64,000 nucleotides of DNA from Quercus robur (taxonomy: Eukaryota; Streptophyta; Magnoliopsida; Fagales; Fagaceae). Both the position numbers and the translations under genes were made by a program. Positions within the stretch are counted from its first letter, which is position 1. Each line of letters begins with the position of its first letter. Of the stretch, positions 33,084 through 44,475 are shown one piece after another. The DNA lies in NCBI RefSeq assembly GCF_932294415.1, contig NC_065543.1, forward strand, positions 45,967,777 to 46,031,776. Direction: 5' to 3'. Under the pieces are notes generated by a model. The model did no database searches and had not been told where the DNA came from. It worked only from the letters and a program-made list of their open reading frames with translations.

Positions 33084-35705
33084 ATGGAGCAACAATACCA
33101 CATCTCTAATGATGCAATGAAAGGCAATGTACGTTGCAAGATCCAAATTTATTAATGTCCTAATAATATATACAATTATTCAATTTACATGAAAATAATT
33201 TATACATTAGCAATATAACATTGTATATTTTTTTTTAAAAAAAAAATTCAGGTTTCCACCTTACGAGTGCGACCTCAATCGTTTGCACCCCTCCCGCAGT
33301 TAGGCGAGCGTATCGCCCCATATTTGCATCAATGTAGATTATACCGTGTTACCCGCCTACCACATATAGATATTGATTGGAGTCTTATCACTTCTTTGGT
33401 AGAGCGATGGCAATGTAGTACCCATACATTTCACCTACCTAATTGTGAAATGACTATAACTCTACAGGATATAGCAATCCTTACAGGATTGCCTATTGAT
33501 GGCAATGCAGTGTGCGGGCCAATAAATTTGACTTGGAGTACAGAATGTTGTAATTTACTTGGGGTGACACCACCTGAAACAGCATTGAAATTTGGTGGCC
33601 TTAAAATAACATGGGTAAGGGATACATTCTCAAACCTACCAGAGGGTGCCAATGCTATAACAACCCAACAGCATGCTAGGGCATACATGTTTCAGGTTTT
33701 GGCTTTACTATTTGGAAATAAGAGCCAAAGTAGATTGCATTGCTGCTTTCTCAAGCTGTTAGACGACTTTGGTGTAGCTGGGGAATATAGCTGGGGTAGT
33801 GCTACACTAGCTTACCTTTATAAAGAGCTGTGTACTGCTGCTATTAAAAAAAGCACGGGGATTGCAGGTCCTGTTTTCATATTACAATTATGGGCGTGGG
33901 AGCATCTTCCATATTTGACCCCAATTCCAATAAATCCAACAAATTTAAATGGCGACGACCCATACGGTTGCAGGTATAATATTTACTTTTTATTTCTATA
34001 CAATTTTGTAATCCTTGATACTTCCAAACTCTAAATATTGTATGACAATCATTAATTGTGTATAGGTGGGATACCAAAAGAACATTCACTCATACACCAA
34101 CGCATGTTTTGCGTTCATACCGTTCTAATCACGATACACATAATAATAAACAGGTAATATATCACAATGCATCAATGGTTAATTTACTAGTTATATTATT
34201 GTCTTGATTGATTATAACATAGTTATTGTAATTGGAATTGCAGGTTGTTTGGACACCATACGATAACTATATGCATCCATGGTGTCTTGCAGAAAGAAAT
34301 ATATGGACTACAACAGCGCCATTGCTGTGCTTCCAAATTGTAGAGTATTACCACCCAGAAAGAGTCATGCAACAGTTTGGGTTGTTGCAAAGATGTCCAA
34401 GGTGGCCTACAGACAATTTGGATAAATCTGTGCATTGTGTAAAGTTGACAGGAAAGTCCACTGTCAATTGGAGAAGGCAGCATAACCAATACTACCAGCG
34501 TTGGAATATGCGAGCTGAACTTCTAGTTGGAGATGACCATTTTGATTCAAGTGTGGACTACGCAACATGGTACTAGCAAAATGGTCACCTATTCACAACA
34601 CCAGAGGCGGCTGCCCATATATGCCAGGTTATTATTTTAGCTTTTTCGATAATACTGCACTAATATTGATAACAAGTTATTTACACATCCAAATACTGCA
34701 CTAATATTGATAACAAATTATTATTTTCACTTTTTCAATATTACTGCACTAATAAATGTTATTTTCCTTTTTCTGCGGTAGCAAACTGAGGTCAATAAAA
34801 TGTTAAATTTAGCTGTTGCAAATCAACAGAGGAATGATTTCACAGCACAGCAAGTCCTTCCACCAATAGTAGAGGGCCTTACTCGACTGAAGTTATCAAT
34901 GGAAGCAAATATTTCCTCCGTCCCTACTGAAAGGGTGACAAACTTCGGGCGACGATAAAGGTGCCAAGGAAGACAGCCGCAAACCTATACTGAAACCCAC
35001 TCATCTACCTCTGCACAACGTGGACAATGCCGAAATGATGATGCCGGACCATCCACCTTCGCACAACACAATATGTACAGCTCTACCCAAGCTGGGCCAT
35101 CAACATTTGCTGGTAATGAGCCAATCACCTTCAGTGAGTATAATCCAATTAATGTCAACGAGTATTGCATGAATTTATATCAACAAATTGGGTCATCCAC
35201 TTCCATAGGACAAGGATTTGAGGGTTTGTTTAGCTATGACCATTATCCCCAACCTAATTCAACACCTCCCTCCTATCACCCATCGCCACCTCCATCTTAT
35301 GCTGGGCAATACAATTATGGCCAAGATAGCCAGTACAACTATGATTTCTGCACACCACAACCTTCCCAACCACCCCCTCATGTTGGTGATTTTTGCACAC
35401 CACAAAATACATGGGTATGTGCTCCAAACTCTGAAGAAGAGGCCTCTGTAACAGACTCTGAGGAAGATGCCTCAAATGAGGATAGTGGGGAAGATGCAGA
35501 AGATACCCAAGAGATGGAGGTGTCTTCAGATAATGAAGATGATGACTATGGTAATTATCAAACGGAGGTTGATATTAGAACACAGCCGAGGCGCATTGGG
35601 AGAAGTCCTGTGCAAGCACGAAGGTACCCACAACGAGAAAATAGGCATCCTCCATGTTGTGGAACGCAACAAAAATTGAATGTACCTCATCGTCGCAATC
35701 ACTAA
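33084..35705 (+). pseudogene. Plant mobile domain (PMD, MAIN/MAIL1-like) gene inside the MULE, two premature stops
   Basis: Exons with GT-AG borders and matching phases: 33084-33128, 33252-33973, 34066-34153, 34244-34627, 34782-35705 (about 720 codons). The N-terminal 350 or so residues form a PMD (aminotransferase-like plant mobile) domain: FAPLPQLGERIAPYL, TFHLPNCEMTITLQDIAILTGLPIDG, FLKLLDDFG, LQLWAWEHLPYL, and VVWTPYDNYMHPW. The tail is Pro/Tyr/Gln-rich, then Asp/Glu-rich, then Arg-rich. TAG at 34574-34576 (after DYATWY) and TAA at 34956-34958 interrupt the joined frame. PMD proteins are either cellular (MAIN, MAIL1; gene silencing and meristem maintenance with a PP7-like phosphatase) or carried by transposons. 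This one is clearly a transposon passenger. An isoform could skip the stops. Confidence 0.8.
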
Positions 35706-35939
35706 TCAATGTAAAATGACTGTTTATTAAAAATATATTAAAGTATTATCATTATTTATGCATCATTATAGCAAAAAATATTATGCCTAAATAGTATACA
35801 TAGCACATTATACTACTAACCGTAAGACCTTTGTGAAAACAAGAAATGTGTACATTTTTCCTTTGGTAAATCTTTTTTCCTTTGCATGATGGCTACTGTG
35901 GTGTACATTTTTATTTTCATTCTCCACAGCCTCTCTTCC

Positions 35940-36900
35940 AAACTCTTGTAAAAGTGTCAAAGACAAAAAAAAGTACATAGATTCTTATTCTCCACAGCTC
36001 TCGTACATTGATTCTTATTCTAAAGTGCACGCTGTAAACAAAAACAAAAAAAAGTACATAGATTCTTATAGAAGAAAAAAATTGACTGATGTGCACGTTG
36101 TAAACAAAAAAAAAAAAAAAAAAAACAAAGAAAGTATACAGATTCTTACAATAGAAAAGAAAAAATGATTGATATGCACACTATAAACCAAAAAAAAAAA
36201 AGCAAAGAAAGTATATAGATTCTTACAATATAGAATAAAAAAATGATTGATGTGCATACTATAAACAACAATAAAGTATATAGATTCTTACAATACCGAA
36301 GAAAAAAAATGATTGATGTGTACACTGTAAACCCAAAAAAGCAAAGAAAGTACATAGATTTTTACAATATAGAAGAAAAAAATTGATTGATGTACACGCT
36401 GTTAACAAAAAAAAAAAAAAGTAAAGAAAGTACATAGATTCTTACGTGCACGCTGTGAACAAAAAAAGCAAAGAAAGTAAAAAAAATAAAACAAAAAGTC
36501 AATCAACCAATCACTTCAACTCCTTATCTCATCTGGTTTGTGGCAATGACATTGCCGAAATAGAGGAGAGAGATATAAAAAAAAAAAAAAGTACGCATAT
36601 GAAAAAAAGTACCCTATAAGGATAGATTCAAGTACAATGACATTGCAAAGATTCTTTTCAGTATTTGTGGCATTGCAGAGATTCTTTCAGTATTTTTTTG
36701 TTGCCGAAATAGTGGAGAGAGATTGATAAAAAAGTACACATATAAAAAAAAGTACCCTATAAGGATAGATTCAAGTACAATGGCATTGCAGTGGCATTGC
36801 AGAGATTCTTTTAGTATTTGTGACATTGCAGAGATTCTTTCAGTACTTTTTTGACCGAAGGAGTTTTGTTTGTCATGTTCTTTTATGGTAAAAGTACCCT
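35940..36900 (+). repeat. Internal copy of MULE arm sequence upstream of the transposase
   Basis: About seven ~65-70 bp units with GTACATAGATTCTTAC and TGATGTGCAC occur at 35975-36480, in left-arm orientation. They are followed by the TCAATCAACCAATCACTTCA block (36498-36517) and then two rearranged pieces with GACATTGCCGAAATAGAGG, GAGATATAAAAAA and AAGGATAGATTCAAGTACA. The order of blocks differs from the arm, so this is a duplicated and reshuffled segment, not a simple third arm. Confidence 0.8.
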
Positions 36901-37000
36901 ATAATGTCACTGAATTTAACTGATATGAAACTTGCATCCTATTTAAACAGTACTAATGTCACTGAAATTTCCACCGTTCTTATTTTCTACTCTTTTTCCC

Positions 37001-37008
37001 CTATAAAT
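37001..37008 (+). promoter_or_regulatory. Candidate TATA element of the transposase gene
   Basis: CTATAAAT lies some 520 bp before the ATG and about 145 bp before a candidate 5'-UTR splice donor at 37146 (acceptor TGTAG at the ATG). Position and motif only. Confidence 0.3.
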
Positions 37009-37522
37009 TCCATCAACCTTCTTCTCCACTCTTGTTCCCCTCATAATTTTACCAACCATTTTCAAATCATGCGTGCCATATATTCTACAAACAACTATAA
37101 GTAACAACACTTGCAAATATCTATCCGTTCGTTATCTCTTAGAAGGTGAGTTATATTTCTTAAGTAGTTACTTTTCTTTTTATAATATTCATGTTGATAT
37201 GTTTTAGGGGCATAGCTAAGCATGAAAATCTTTTTTTTGTTAAATTATTTGTTCATGCAAATCTTGTTTCTGTATTATGTGTTTTGCAACATGAACTGAT
37301 TTTTATGATATGTTTTAAATTATTTATCCATGAATTCTTGCCTAAATTTCAAAATTGACGTATATTTCCTTAAAGAAATACTTAGTTTATTAGCCTATAA
37401 TATACACGTATGTTTAATACTATTATTATCAGTGAATATTTTGAATGGATTACCTTCTTGTATTGCATTGTAATGGTTGTGTTGTGTTAATTTATTAATA
37501 CTATTATTATGCTTTACTGTAG

Positions 37523-40258
37523 ATGGCAGAAAAGTTGTTCATTTTTCTCATCCATTCCGGTGGAATAATTAAACATGGAGAAAATGGGGTTTATTACGAA
37601 GGGCCACCTCCTTCTATGCTTCCATTAAGCCGGGGTGTTACATTTGAAGATCTATGTGATAGAGTAGCATCCACGCTTCATATAAACAGAGAAGATTCAA
37701 AATTGACTATTTGGTATAGATTTCCATTTCAATGTCATCCACATCCTGTGACTTACCAGCAAGTTTTGGTAGCAGATGATAATGGTGTCAACGCAATATT
37801 CGATATGTTAGACCGCCAATATGGATTTGTAGGTGCAGAGTTATACGTGGGTGTAGAGCCTATAAGAAGCCACCGAGATGTTTTCCCCATTCGATATGCC
37901 AACGAAGGACCGAGTGCATCGTTTAGTTATTCACATGGCGGGCACTTCCATGATCCATATGCCACTCATATTGGTCATTATTCTCAAGATGCGGCTCATT
38001 CTCCAATCAACATTGGCGGTGCTAACTATCATTCTCCATATACCCATGTTGCAACTGAGGACCAACATGTTCCTTCTCGGCCAATTTCCAACAGTGATGC
38101 TGACTATGATAATCCAACTGAGCATGTCACACAAGAGACTACTTGTTTTGAGTTTGAAGCTCAGTATGACCAAACCGCCTCTCAGAGAGCTGCTAATGAT
38201 CCTAATGATACACATCGCATAGCTGCTACTACTGAAAATGCGGTCTATACATTATCAGAAAGGATGCGGACTATGGATAGTGATGACCAACTTGATGACG
38301 ATGAGGTCCTTGATGATATTGGAGATGAACAGGAGCCTCCAAATGAAGGTAATCATGAAAGCAGTCCAACTATGGGAGTCCATCAACCTTCATCACTAAG
38401 CTTTTCACAGAACATGTGGGATAATATAATTGATCCAACCCCACCATTTGAAAAGCCCACTCAGAGTATTTGGGACCCTACCCAAGAGTTTTATGTGGGC
38501 TTGCTTTTTGCCGATAAGGATGAACTACAAGCTGCTGTTAAACGCTATCACATCAAGAGGAACCAAACATTTTGTGTAAGAGAGTCAGATCCAGAATGTT
38601 GGTCTGTAAGGTGCAAAAATTGTTCTTGGCGTCTTCGAGCATGCTTCCGGGCTACATATGAGTTGTTTGAGGTTAGGAAGTACAATGGTCCACACACATG
38701 TACAGAGTCTATGCTCACACAAGATCACGAGCAATTAGACACCCATGTTATTGAGAAAGAGTTGAGGGATGTTGTCAAAAATGATCCAACCATAAAGATT
38801 GCTTCACTTCAACAGACTCTTTACAATAAGTACCAATACAGGCCTTCTTATTTCAAGGTGTGGGAGGCAAAAGAGAAAGCAATTGGTAGAGCGTTTGGTG
38901 ATTGGGACAAATCTTACCAATTATTGCCAAAATGGTTGAAAGCTTTGACTGTTTCAAACCCGGACAGCAGGGTTATTTGGAGAACAATACCTGCTACTAT
39001 GCCAGGCTGTGCGATATTCGAGAGAGTGTTCTGGGCTTTTGGTCCATCAATTGAAGGTTTTCAACATTGTAGGCCAGTGATTAGTATAGATGGAACTTTC
39101 CTATATGGTAAGTATAAAGGTACGTTACTGATTGCATCAACTTGGGATGGTGACAACAGACTTTTTCCACTTGCCTTTGCCATTGTGGAGAAGGAAACTG
39201 ATGATAGCTGGTATTGGTTTTTGCGTTGTATTCAGATTAATGTCACTAATCGAGAAGGGTTATGTGTCATATCTGATCGTCATCCTGGTATAATGGCAGC
39301 GATACGGACTATATGTCAATCAACATGTTGGTATCATCGTTTTTGCCTTCGCCATGTGGCTAGCAATTTCAATCAACAAATTGGGAATAAAAACTTGAAG
39401 GCTATGGTAATGTGGGCAGGCATGGAGAATCAGTTACGAAAGTATCAAATCACCAGGGATAGAATTACTCAATTAAGTGCAGATGGTGAGAAGTATTTAA
39501 GGGAAATGCCGGTGGAAAAGTGGACGTTAGCATACGATGGTGGACATCGTTATGGGGCAATGACCACAAACTTGTCTGAAAGCTTCAATGGAATTCTAAA
39601 GAGTGCTAGAAATCTGCCCATAACTGCATTAGTTGAACTTACATACTATCGTTGTGTCGTCTACTTTGCCGATCGGTATACTAAGGCATGTGCAGAGGTT
39701 ACTGCCGGTGAACGCATTACAGCCTATGCAAAGAATAAATTCAATAAATGGGAAAAAAAGGCACCAAAGCATTCAGTTACCGTGTTCAGTCATGAAGATG
39801 GTCTGTTTGAAGTCAGAACACCAATAAACCCTAACTCTGCATATAGGGGTAATCATCGTCATGAGGTAAATTTGAGGCAGAACACTTGTAGTTGTCAAAA
39901 ATGGCAGGTTTATAAGATTCCGTGCTCACATGTCATTGCCGTGTGTAAATATCAAGGCATCTCTGCAATGCGATATATCGACCGTTGCTACCATTTGGAA
40001 GAACAAGTTGCTTGTTATGCACCTAGATTTCGCATAGTTCCGAACAGTGTACATTGGAATGAGCCTAATTTCCCGGTCTTGTATCCTAATGTCAAGTTGC
40101 GCCGTGAAAAAGGTCGACCAAGAACAACTCGGCTTCGAAATGAAATGGACGAAGGGGCAGAGCATCAACCAAGGCCATTGTGTAGTCTCTGTAGGCAAGA
40201 AGGCCATAATAGAAGAACATGCCCCACTCGAACTGTGGTTGGCTCCACTAGTGGCTAA
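37523..40258 (+). CDS. MULE transposase, MURA type, intact 911-codon ORF
   Basis: Single exon, no stop. Residues 1-110 resemble the N-terminal PB1-like module often seen in plant MULE proteins (inference); 110-320 are low-complexity with an acidic patch (SDDQLDDDEVLDD). A MuDR DNA-binding domain is at about 322-393 (CVRESDPECWSVRCKNCSWR, HTC). The MULE catalytic domain is at about 515-700, with Asp523 in SIDGTF, Asp585 in SDRHPG, and an acidic candidate Glu686 in NLSESFNG. A SWIM zinc finger has Cys789, Cys791, Cys801 and His803, and a CCHC knuckle lies at 887-900 (CSLCRQEGHNRRTC). All key residues are present, so it could be active. It should bind the arm termini and cut and rejoin the element. 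A candidate 5'-UTR intron ends at the ATG. Confidence 0.94.
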   Translation: MAEKLFIFLIHSGGIIKHGENGVYYEGPPPSMLPLSRGVTFEDLCDRVASTLHINREDSKLTIWYRFPFQCHPHPVTYQQVLVADDNGVNAIFDMLDRQYGFVGAELYVGVEPIRSHRDVFPIRYANEGPSASFSYSHGGHFHDPYATHIGHYSQDAAHSPINIGGANYHSPYTHVATEDQHVPSRPISNSDADYDNPTEHVTQETTCFEFEAQYDQTASQRAANDPNDTHRIAATTENAVYTLSERMRTMDSDDQLDDDEVLDDIGDEQEPPNEGNHESSPTMGVHQPSSLSFSQNMWDNIIDPTPPFEKPTQSIWDPTQEFYVGLLFADKDELQAAVKRYHIKRNQTFCVRESDPECWSVRCKNCSWRLRACFRATYELFEVRKYNGPHTCTESMLTQDHEQLDTHVIEKELRDVVKNDPTIKIASLQQTLYNKYQYRPSYFKVWEAKEKAIGRAFGDWDKSYQLLPKWLKALTVSNPDSRVIWRTIPATMPGCAIFERVFWAFGPSIEGFQHCRPVISIDGTFLYGKYKGTLLIASTWDGDNRLFPLAFAIVEKETDDSWYWFLRCIQINVTNREGLCVISDRHPGIMAAIRTICQSTCWYHRFCLRHVASNFNQQIGNKNLKAMVMWAGMENQLRKYQITRDRITQLSADGEKYLREMPVEKWTLAYDGGHRYGAMTTNLSESFNGILKSARNLPITALVELTYYRCVVYFADRYTKACAEVTAGERITAYAKNKFNKWEKKAPKHSVTVFSHEDGLFEVRTPINPNSAYRGNHRHEVNLRQNTCSCQKWQVYKIPCSHVIAVCKYQGISAMRYIDRCYHLEEQVACYAPRFRIVPNSVHWNEPNFPVLYPNVKLRREKGRPRTTRLRNEMDEGAEHQPRPLCSLCRQEGHNRRTCPTRTVVGSTSG

Positions 40259-40511
40259 ACTGAATGACCCAACATAAGTATTCAATCTACTTCAATGGAT
40301 TGGTTGGACTGTTGTTTTTTTTTTTTTAATTATGTTTTTAGGAGTTGGACCATATTGTTAGTTTGTATTATTTGAAAGAACATGGTACTAATTCCATATG
40401 CTATGATGTTTTCTAGCACTGCAAGTTAGATTGGGGTGTACGCTTATTTATTTTGTGTCTGTGTGTGTCTATATATTGAGATGAGGAGTAGACAAAAAAG
40501 AATCATGTTGG
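40259..40511. other. MULE 3' spacer after the transposase
   Basis: Short AT-rich stretch with a T tract; presumably the transposase 3' UTR leading into the right arm. Nothing else is seen. Confidence 0.5.
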
Positions 40512-43485
40512 AGATGAGACGAGGAGCAGACAAAAAAGAATGGAGATGAGGTGAGATAAGATGAGGAGTAGACAAAAAAGAATCACGTTAAAGATTTAGG
40601 TGTGGCAAAATATATTTTCTGCAGAGAATAAAAATCAAATGAGATGAGGAGTTGAGGTGATTGGTTGATTGAATCTTTGTCTTTTTTGGTTTACTTTCTT
40701 TGCTTTTTTTTGTTTACAACGTACATGTAAATGTAAGAATCTATGTACTTTCTTTGTTTTTTTTTAAAGCGTGTACATCAATCATTTTTTTTTCCGTAGT
40801 GTAAGAATATATGTACTTTCTTTGCTTTTTTGGTTTACTGTGTACACATCAATAATTTTTTTCTTCTATATTGTAAGAATCTAGGACTTTCTTTACTTTT
40901 TTTGGTTTATAGTGTGCACATCAATCATTTTTTCTTTTCTATGGTAAGAATCCGTACTTTCTTTGTTTTTTTTGTTTACAGCGTGCACATCAGTCATTTT
41001 TTCGTTCTATAAGAATCTATGTATTTTTTTTTTGTTTTTGTTTACAGCGTGCACTTTAGAAAAAGATTCAATGTACCAGTGTACTTGAATCTATCCTTAT
41101 CTATTTCTAAAAGAACGTGACAAACCAAACTGGTTCAGTCAAAAATATATTGAAAGAATAATATGCGTACTTTTTTTATATCTCTCTCCTCTATTTCGGC
41201 AATACCATTGCCACAATTCTTTTTTTCTCACATTTTCGGCAATTAGATTGTCACAAATTTTTTTTCCTATTTCGACAATACCATTGCCACAATTAATTTG
41301 TCACAAATTTTTTTCCCCCTATTTCGACAATACCATTACCACAATTTTTCTTTTTTTTTTTTTTTCCCACAATTTCAGCAATGGCACTGCCGAAATTGGG
41401 AAATTATTTTTTCCCACATTTTCGGCAATCCAATTGTCGTTTTCTCTCCTTTTTATTTTTATTTTTTATTTTTAATCCTTTTGTACTTTTTTTTTTCTCA
41501 CATTTACGGCAACGCTATTGCCGTAATCCTTTTCTCCTTTCTTTCCCACAATTTCAGCAATGGCACTGCCGAAAATGAGGAAAAATTAAATAATTTCCCC
41601 CTATTTCGGCAATAGCGTTGCCGTAAATGTAAATAAATAAATAAATTAAAAAAAAATAGAAAACAGCGATGGCATTACCGAAATTGTGGGGGAAAAAAAT
41701 TTTTTTTTTCCTCCACAATTTCGGCAATGGCATTATCGAAATTGTGGGAAAAAAAAAATTTTCCCCAACAATTTCGGCAATGGCATTACCGAAATTGTGG
41801 GGGAAAAAAAATTTTTTTTTCCTAAAAAAAATTTTTCCCCCACAATTTCGACAATGTCATTACCGAAATTGTGGGGGAAAATTTTTTTTTTTCCCACATT
41901 TTCGGCAATCCTATTGCTGTTTTCTTTTTATTTATTTATTTATTTATTTACGGCAACGCTATTGCCGAAATAGGGGGAAATTATTTAATTTTTCCTCAAT
42001 TTCGGCAATCCCATTGCTGTTTTCTCTTTTTATTTATTTATTTACATTTACGGCAACGCTATTGCCGAAATATAGGAAATTATTTTTCCCCAATTTCTTT
42101 TTATTTATTTATTTATTTATTTACATTTACGGCAACGCTATTACCGAAATAGATATTTCCTCCTATTACGGCAATGGGATTGGTGTAATCCTTTTCTCTT
42201 TTTCTTTTCTTTTTTATTTTTTTATTTTTTTATTTTTTATTTTTTATTTACATTTACGGCAATGGTATTGCCGAAACAGGGGAATTTTTTTTTTCCTATT
42301 TCGGCAATCCCGTTGCCGTAATCCTTTTCTCCTTTTTTTTCTTTTTTTTTTTTCACATTTTCGGCAATGCTATTGCCGTAATCCAAATAGGGAAAATTTT
42401 TTTCCCCAATTCTTTCTCTTTTTTTTCCCACATTTTCGTCAATGGAATTGTCGAAATTTGTTTTCCTATTTCGGAAATCCCATTGCCATAATTCTTCTCT
42501 CTTTTTTTTTCTCACATTTTCGGCAATCCCATTGTTACAATTGCTAAAAAAAATTTTATTCCCTTATTTCGGCAATGGTATTTCCAATTTTTTTCTTTCT
42601 ATTTCGACAATGCAATTACCTCAAGTAGTTTGTCACTTTTATTTTTCTCCCTATTTCGACAATGGTATTACCACAAATTTTTTTTCCTATTTTGGCAATG
42701 TCATTGCCACAATTAGTTGTCACAAATTTTTTTAACTAATAATAACTAATTATATGTGATTTATTGTGAAAATATTATGGACATGAAACCTGTTTTTTAC
42801 TCTTATAGAGATTTCGAAACCACTTTTTTTTTCCCATTTTCGACAATACCATTATCACAATTGCTAAAAAAAAATTTTATTCCCCTATTTCGGCAATGGC
42901 GTTGCCGTAAATGTAAATAAATAAATAAAAAGAGAAGACAGCAATGGGATTGTCGAAATTGAAGAAAAATTAAATAATTTCCCCCTATTTCGGCAATAGC
43001 GTTGCCGTAAATGTAAATAAATAAATAAATAAAAAAAAGAGAAAACAGCAATGGGATTACCGAAATTGTGGGAAAATTTTTTTTTTTTCCTCCACAATTT
43101 CGGCAATGGCATTACCGAAATTGTGGGGAAAAAAAAAAAATTTTCCCCAACAATTTCGGCAATGACATTACCGAAATTGTGGGGAAAAAAAAAATTTATT
43201 TCCTAAAAAAAATTTTTCCCCCAAAATTTTTTTGGTTATTCTCTCTCCTCTCTCCTGCTTTTTGGTTATTCTCTCTCCTCTCTCCTACTTTTTTGTTATT
43301 CTCTCTCCTCTCTCCTGCTTTCTGGTTGAATTTCGGTATCCTTATTCTCTCTCCTGCTTTTTTGGCTGAATTTTAGCAACGCTATTGCCAAAATTCAGTC
43401 TCTCTCCTCAGTTTCCCAATTAACTTCGAACAGTAGCTATAATGCAAATTAACTTTAAAATTTGCAATTTTAACCCAAAAGACTC
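40512..43485 (-). repeat. Right terminal inverted arm of the MULE
   Basis: The reverse complement repeats the left arm in the same order: tip, GAGAGA-type repeats (about 43230-43340), palindrome array (about 41185-43180), 68-bp units (about 40690-41060), and inner TCAATCAACC block (about 40655). Differences are mainly A/T-tract lengths and a few indels. The inner border near 40512 is where similarity fades. Confidence 0.9.
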
Positions 43486-43495
43486 CCCTCACACA
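43486..43495. repeat. MULE target-site duplication, right
   Basis: CCCTCACACA, identical to 29513-29522. Confidence 0.9.
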
Positions 43496-43559
43496 CGTTC
43501 ACCAAAACTTTACTCCCTATTAAAAAAAAAAAACACACCGTTTCAGCTCTTTTAACTGT

Positions 43560-44475
43560 CTCTTTATTTATTTTCAACTTCACTTCAATTTTGCCTCTGC
43601 CCATTTTTCCTCTGCGAGAAGAAACTCTGTGAAGTGAGATAGGACAAAGGATTGTCTCCACTAGCCTGCCGCCGTCACACGGCGGAACCGCTGCCGGTGA
43701 AATTGTCTTCATTTGTTTTTCCCTTTCAATCCACCGTCAAGCATAGAACCTCTACCCTCTACCCCTCTCTCAAATGCAGACCCAAGTTATTTCGCAGAAA
43801 GCTTGCAAGGGCATGATCATGGGTACCAACGTTTTCAATCTCCGACCCGGCCTCCATATCAGACCATTCTCTCTCGGTTTTTCTCAGGTTTTCCTTTATT
43901 GGTGTTTTTAATTGGCTTTACTTTTTGTATGCAATTTTGTTAATCAAATGGTTTGATAAAATCGTATGTCTTCATAGTGGGTTTGTGTAATTGTGTTTGA
44001 AATTGTAATTTTAAGATGGATTTGCTTGATTTTGATTGCTTGAATTTATTTGTTAAAAAGAATTTTCCACAATGATACTCTTTGGGGGTTAGTTTTATTA
44101 CTTTTATTTAAACTAAGTGATATTTGAATTATGGTAGAATTTCATGGTGAGGTTGTGTTTCAAATTGTAATTTTCAATTTGGCTTGCTTGATTTTGAGTG
44201 CTCAAACTTTTTTATTTCCTGCAACAACAATTTTTCCATACAAGTTTTACCCTATTTGCAAGCAAAGCCCCAAAGCAAGAAAAACTTCTTTGATTGTTAT
44301 TGACTGCTTAGTTTTGATTTAGGTATTTAGCCTAGATTTCGTTTTGATAAAGGTTTATGTGTTGTGGCCTATTAGAGAAGAACCAGTTATGAGGAGACGT
44401 AAGGAATATAGAGATTGTGGCTCATGTTGATCCTAGAAAGACATCTTTGGTTGATTCTATTTTAAACAAGCAAAG
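43560..44475 (+). pseudogene. Eroded fragment resembling chloroplast TypA/BipA GTPase, first two exons (tentative)
   Basis: The segment 44385-44475, ending at a GT donor, can be read as QL-(shift)-GDVRNIEIVAHVDPRKTSLVD. This resembles the TypA/BipA N-terminus, where the G1 loop normally reads AHVDHGKTT; here His-Gly became Pro-Arg. Two small deletions disrupt the frame just before GDVRN. Upstream, 43713-43890 is Ser/Pro-rich in the manner of a transit peptide and ends at a possible donor. No later TypA exon was recognised. It is at most a truncated, dead copy or captured fragment. Confidence 0.45.

Larger units (their letters stand above)
35706..37522. other. MULE spacer between PMD and transposase genes, with arm-derived repeats
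   Basis: 35940-36900 is built from arm-type sequence (separate entry). 36901-37522 is unique and AT-rich and should hold the transposase leader. A CTATAAATTCCATC box near 37001 could be a TATA element. A GT at 37146 (GAAGGTGAGT) and TGTAG at 37520 directly before the ATG would make a good 5'-UTR intron of about 375 bp. Confidence 0.5.
29523..43485 (+). mobile_element. Giant Mutator-like element (MULE) with ~2.9-kb palindrome-rich inverted arms
   Basis: A 13,963-bp element. Both ends start GAGTCTTTTGGGTTAAAATT reading inward, and the outermost ~250 bp of the two ends match at about 95% by eye. It is flanked by the perfect 10-bp direct repeat CCCTCACACA (29513-29522 and 43486-43495), in the 9-11 bp range of Mutator target duplications. 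Between the arms lie a PMD-domain gene and an intact MURA-type transposase, both rightward. The intact transposase and perfect target duplication point to recent insertion and perhaps a still-competent copy. Confidence 0.93.

Noticed and set aside
37878-38222. 114-codon frame overlapping the transposase
   Set aside because: It is in another frame of the intact 911-codon MURA ORF, in its low-complexity part.
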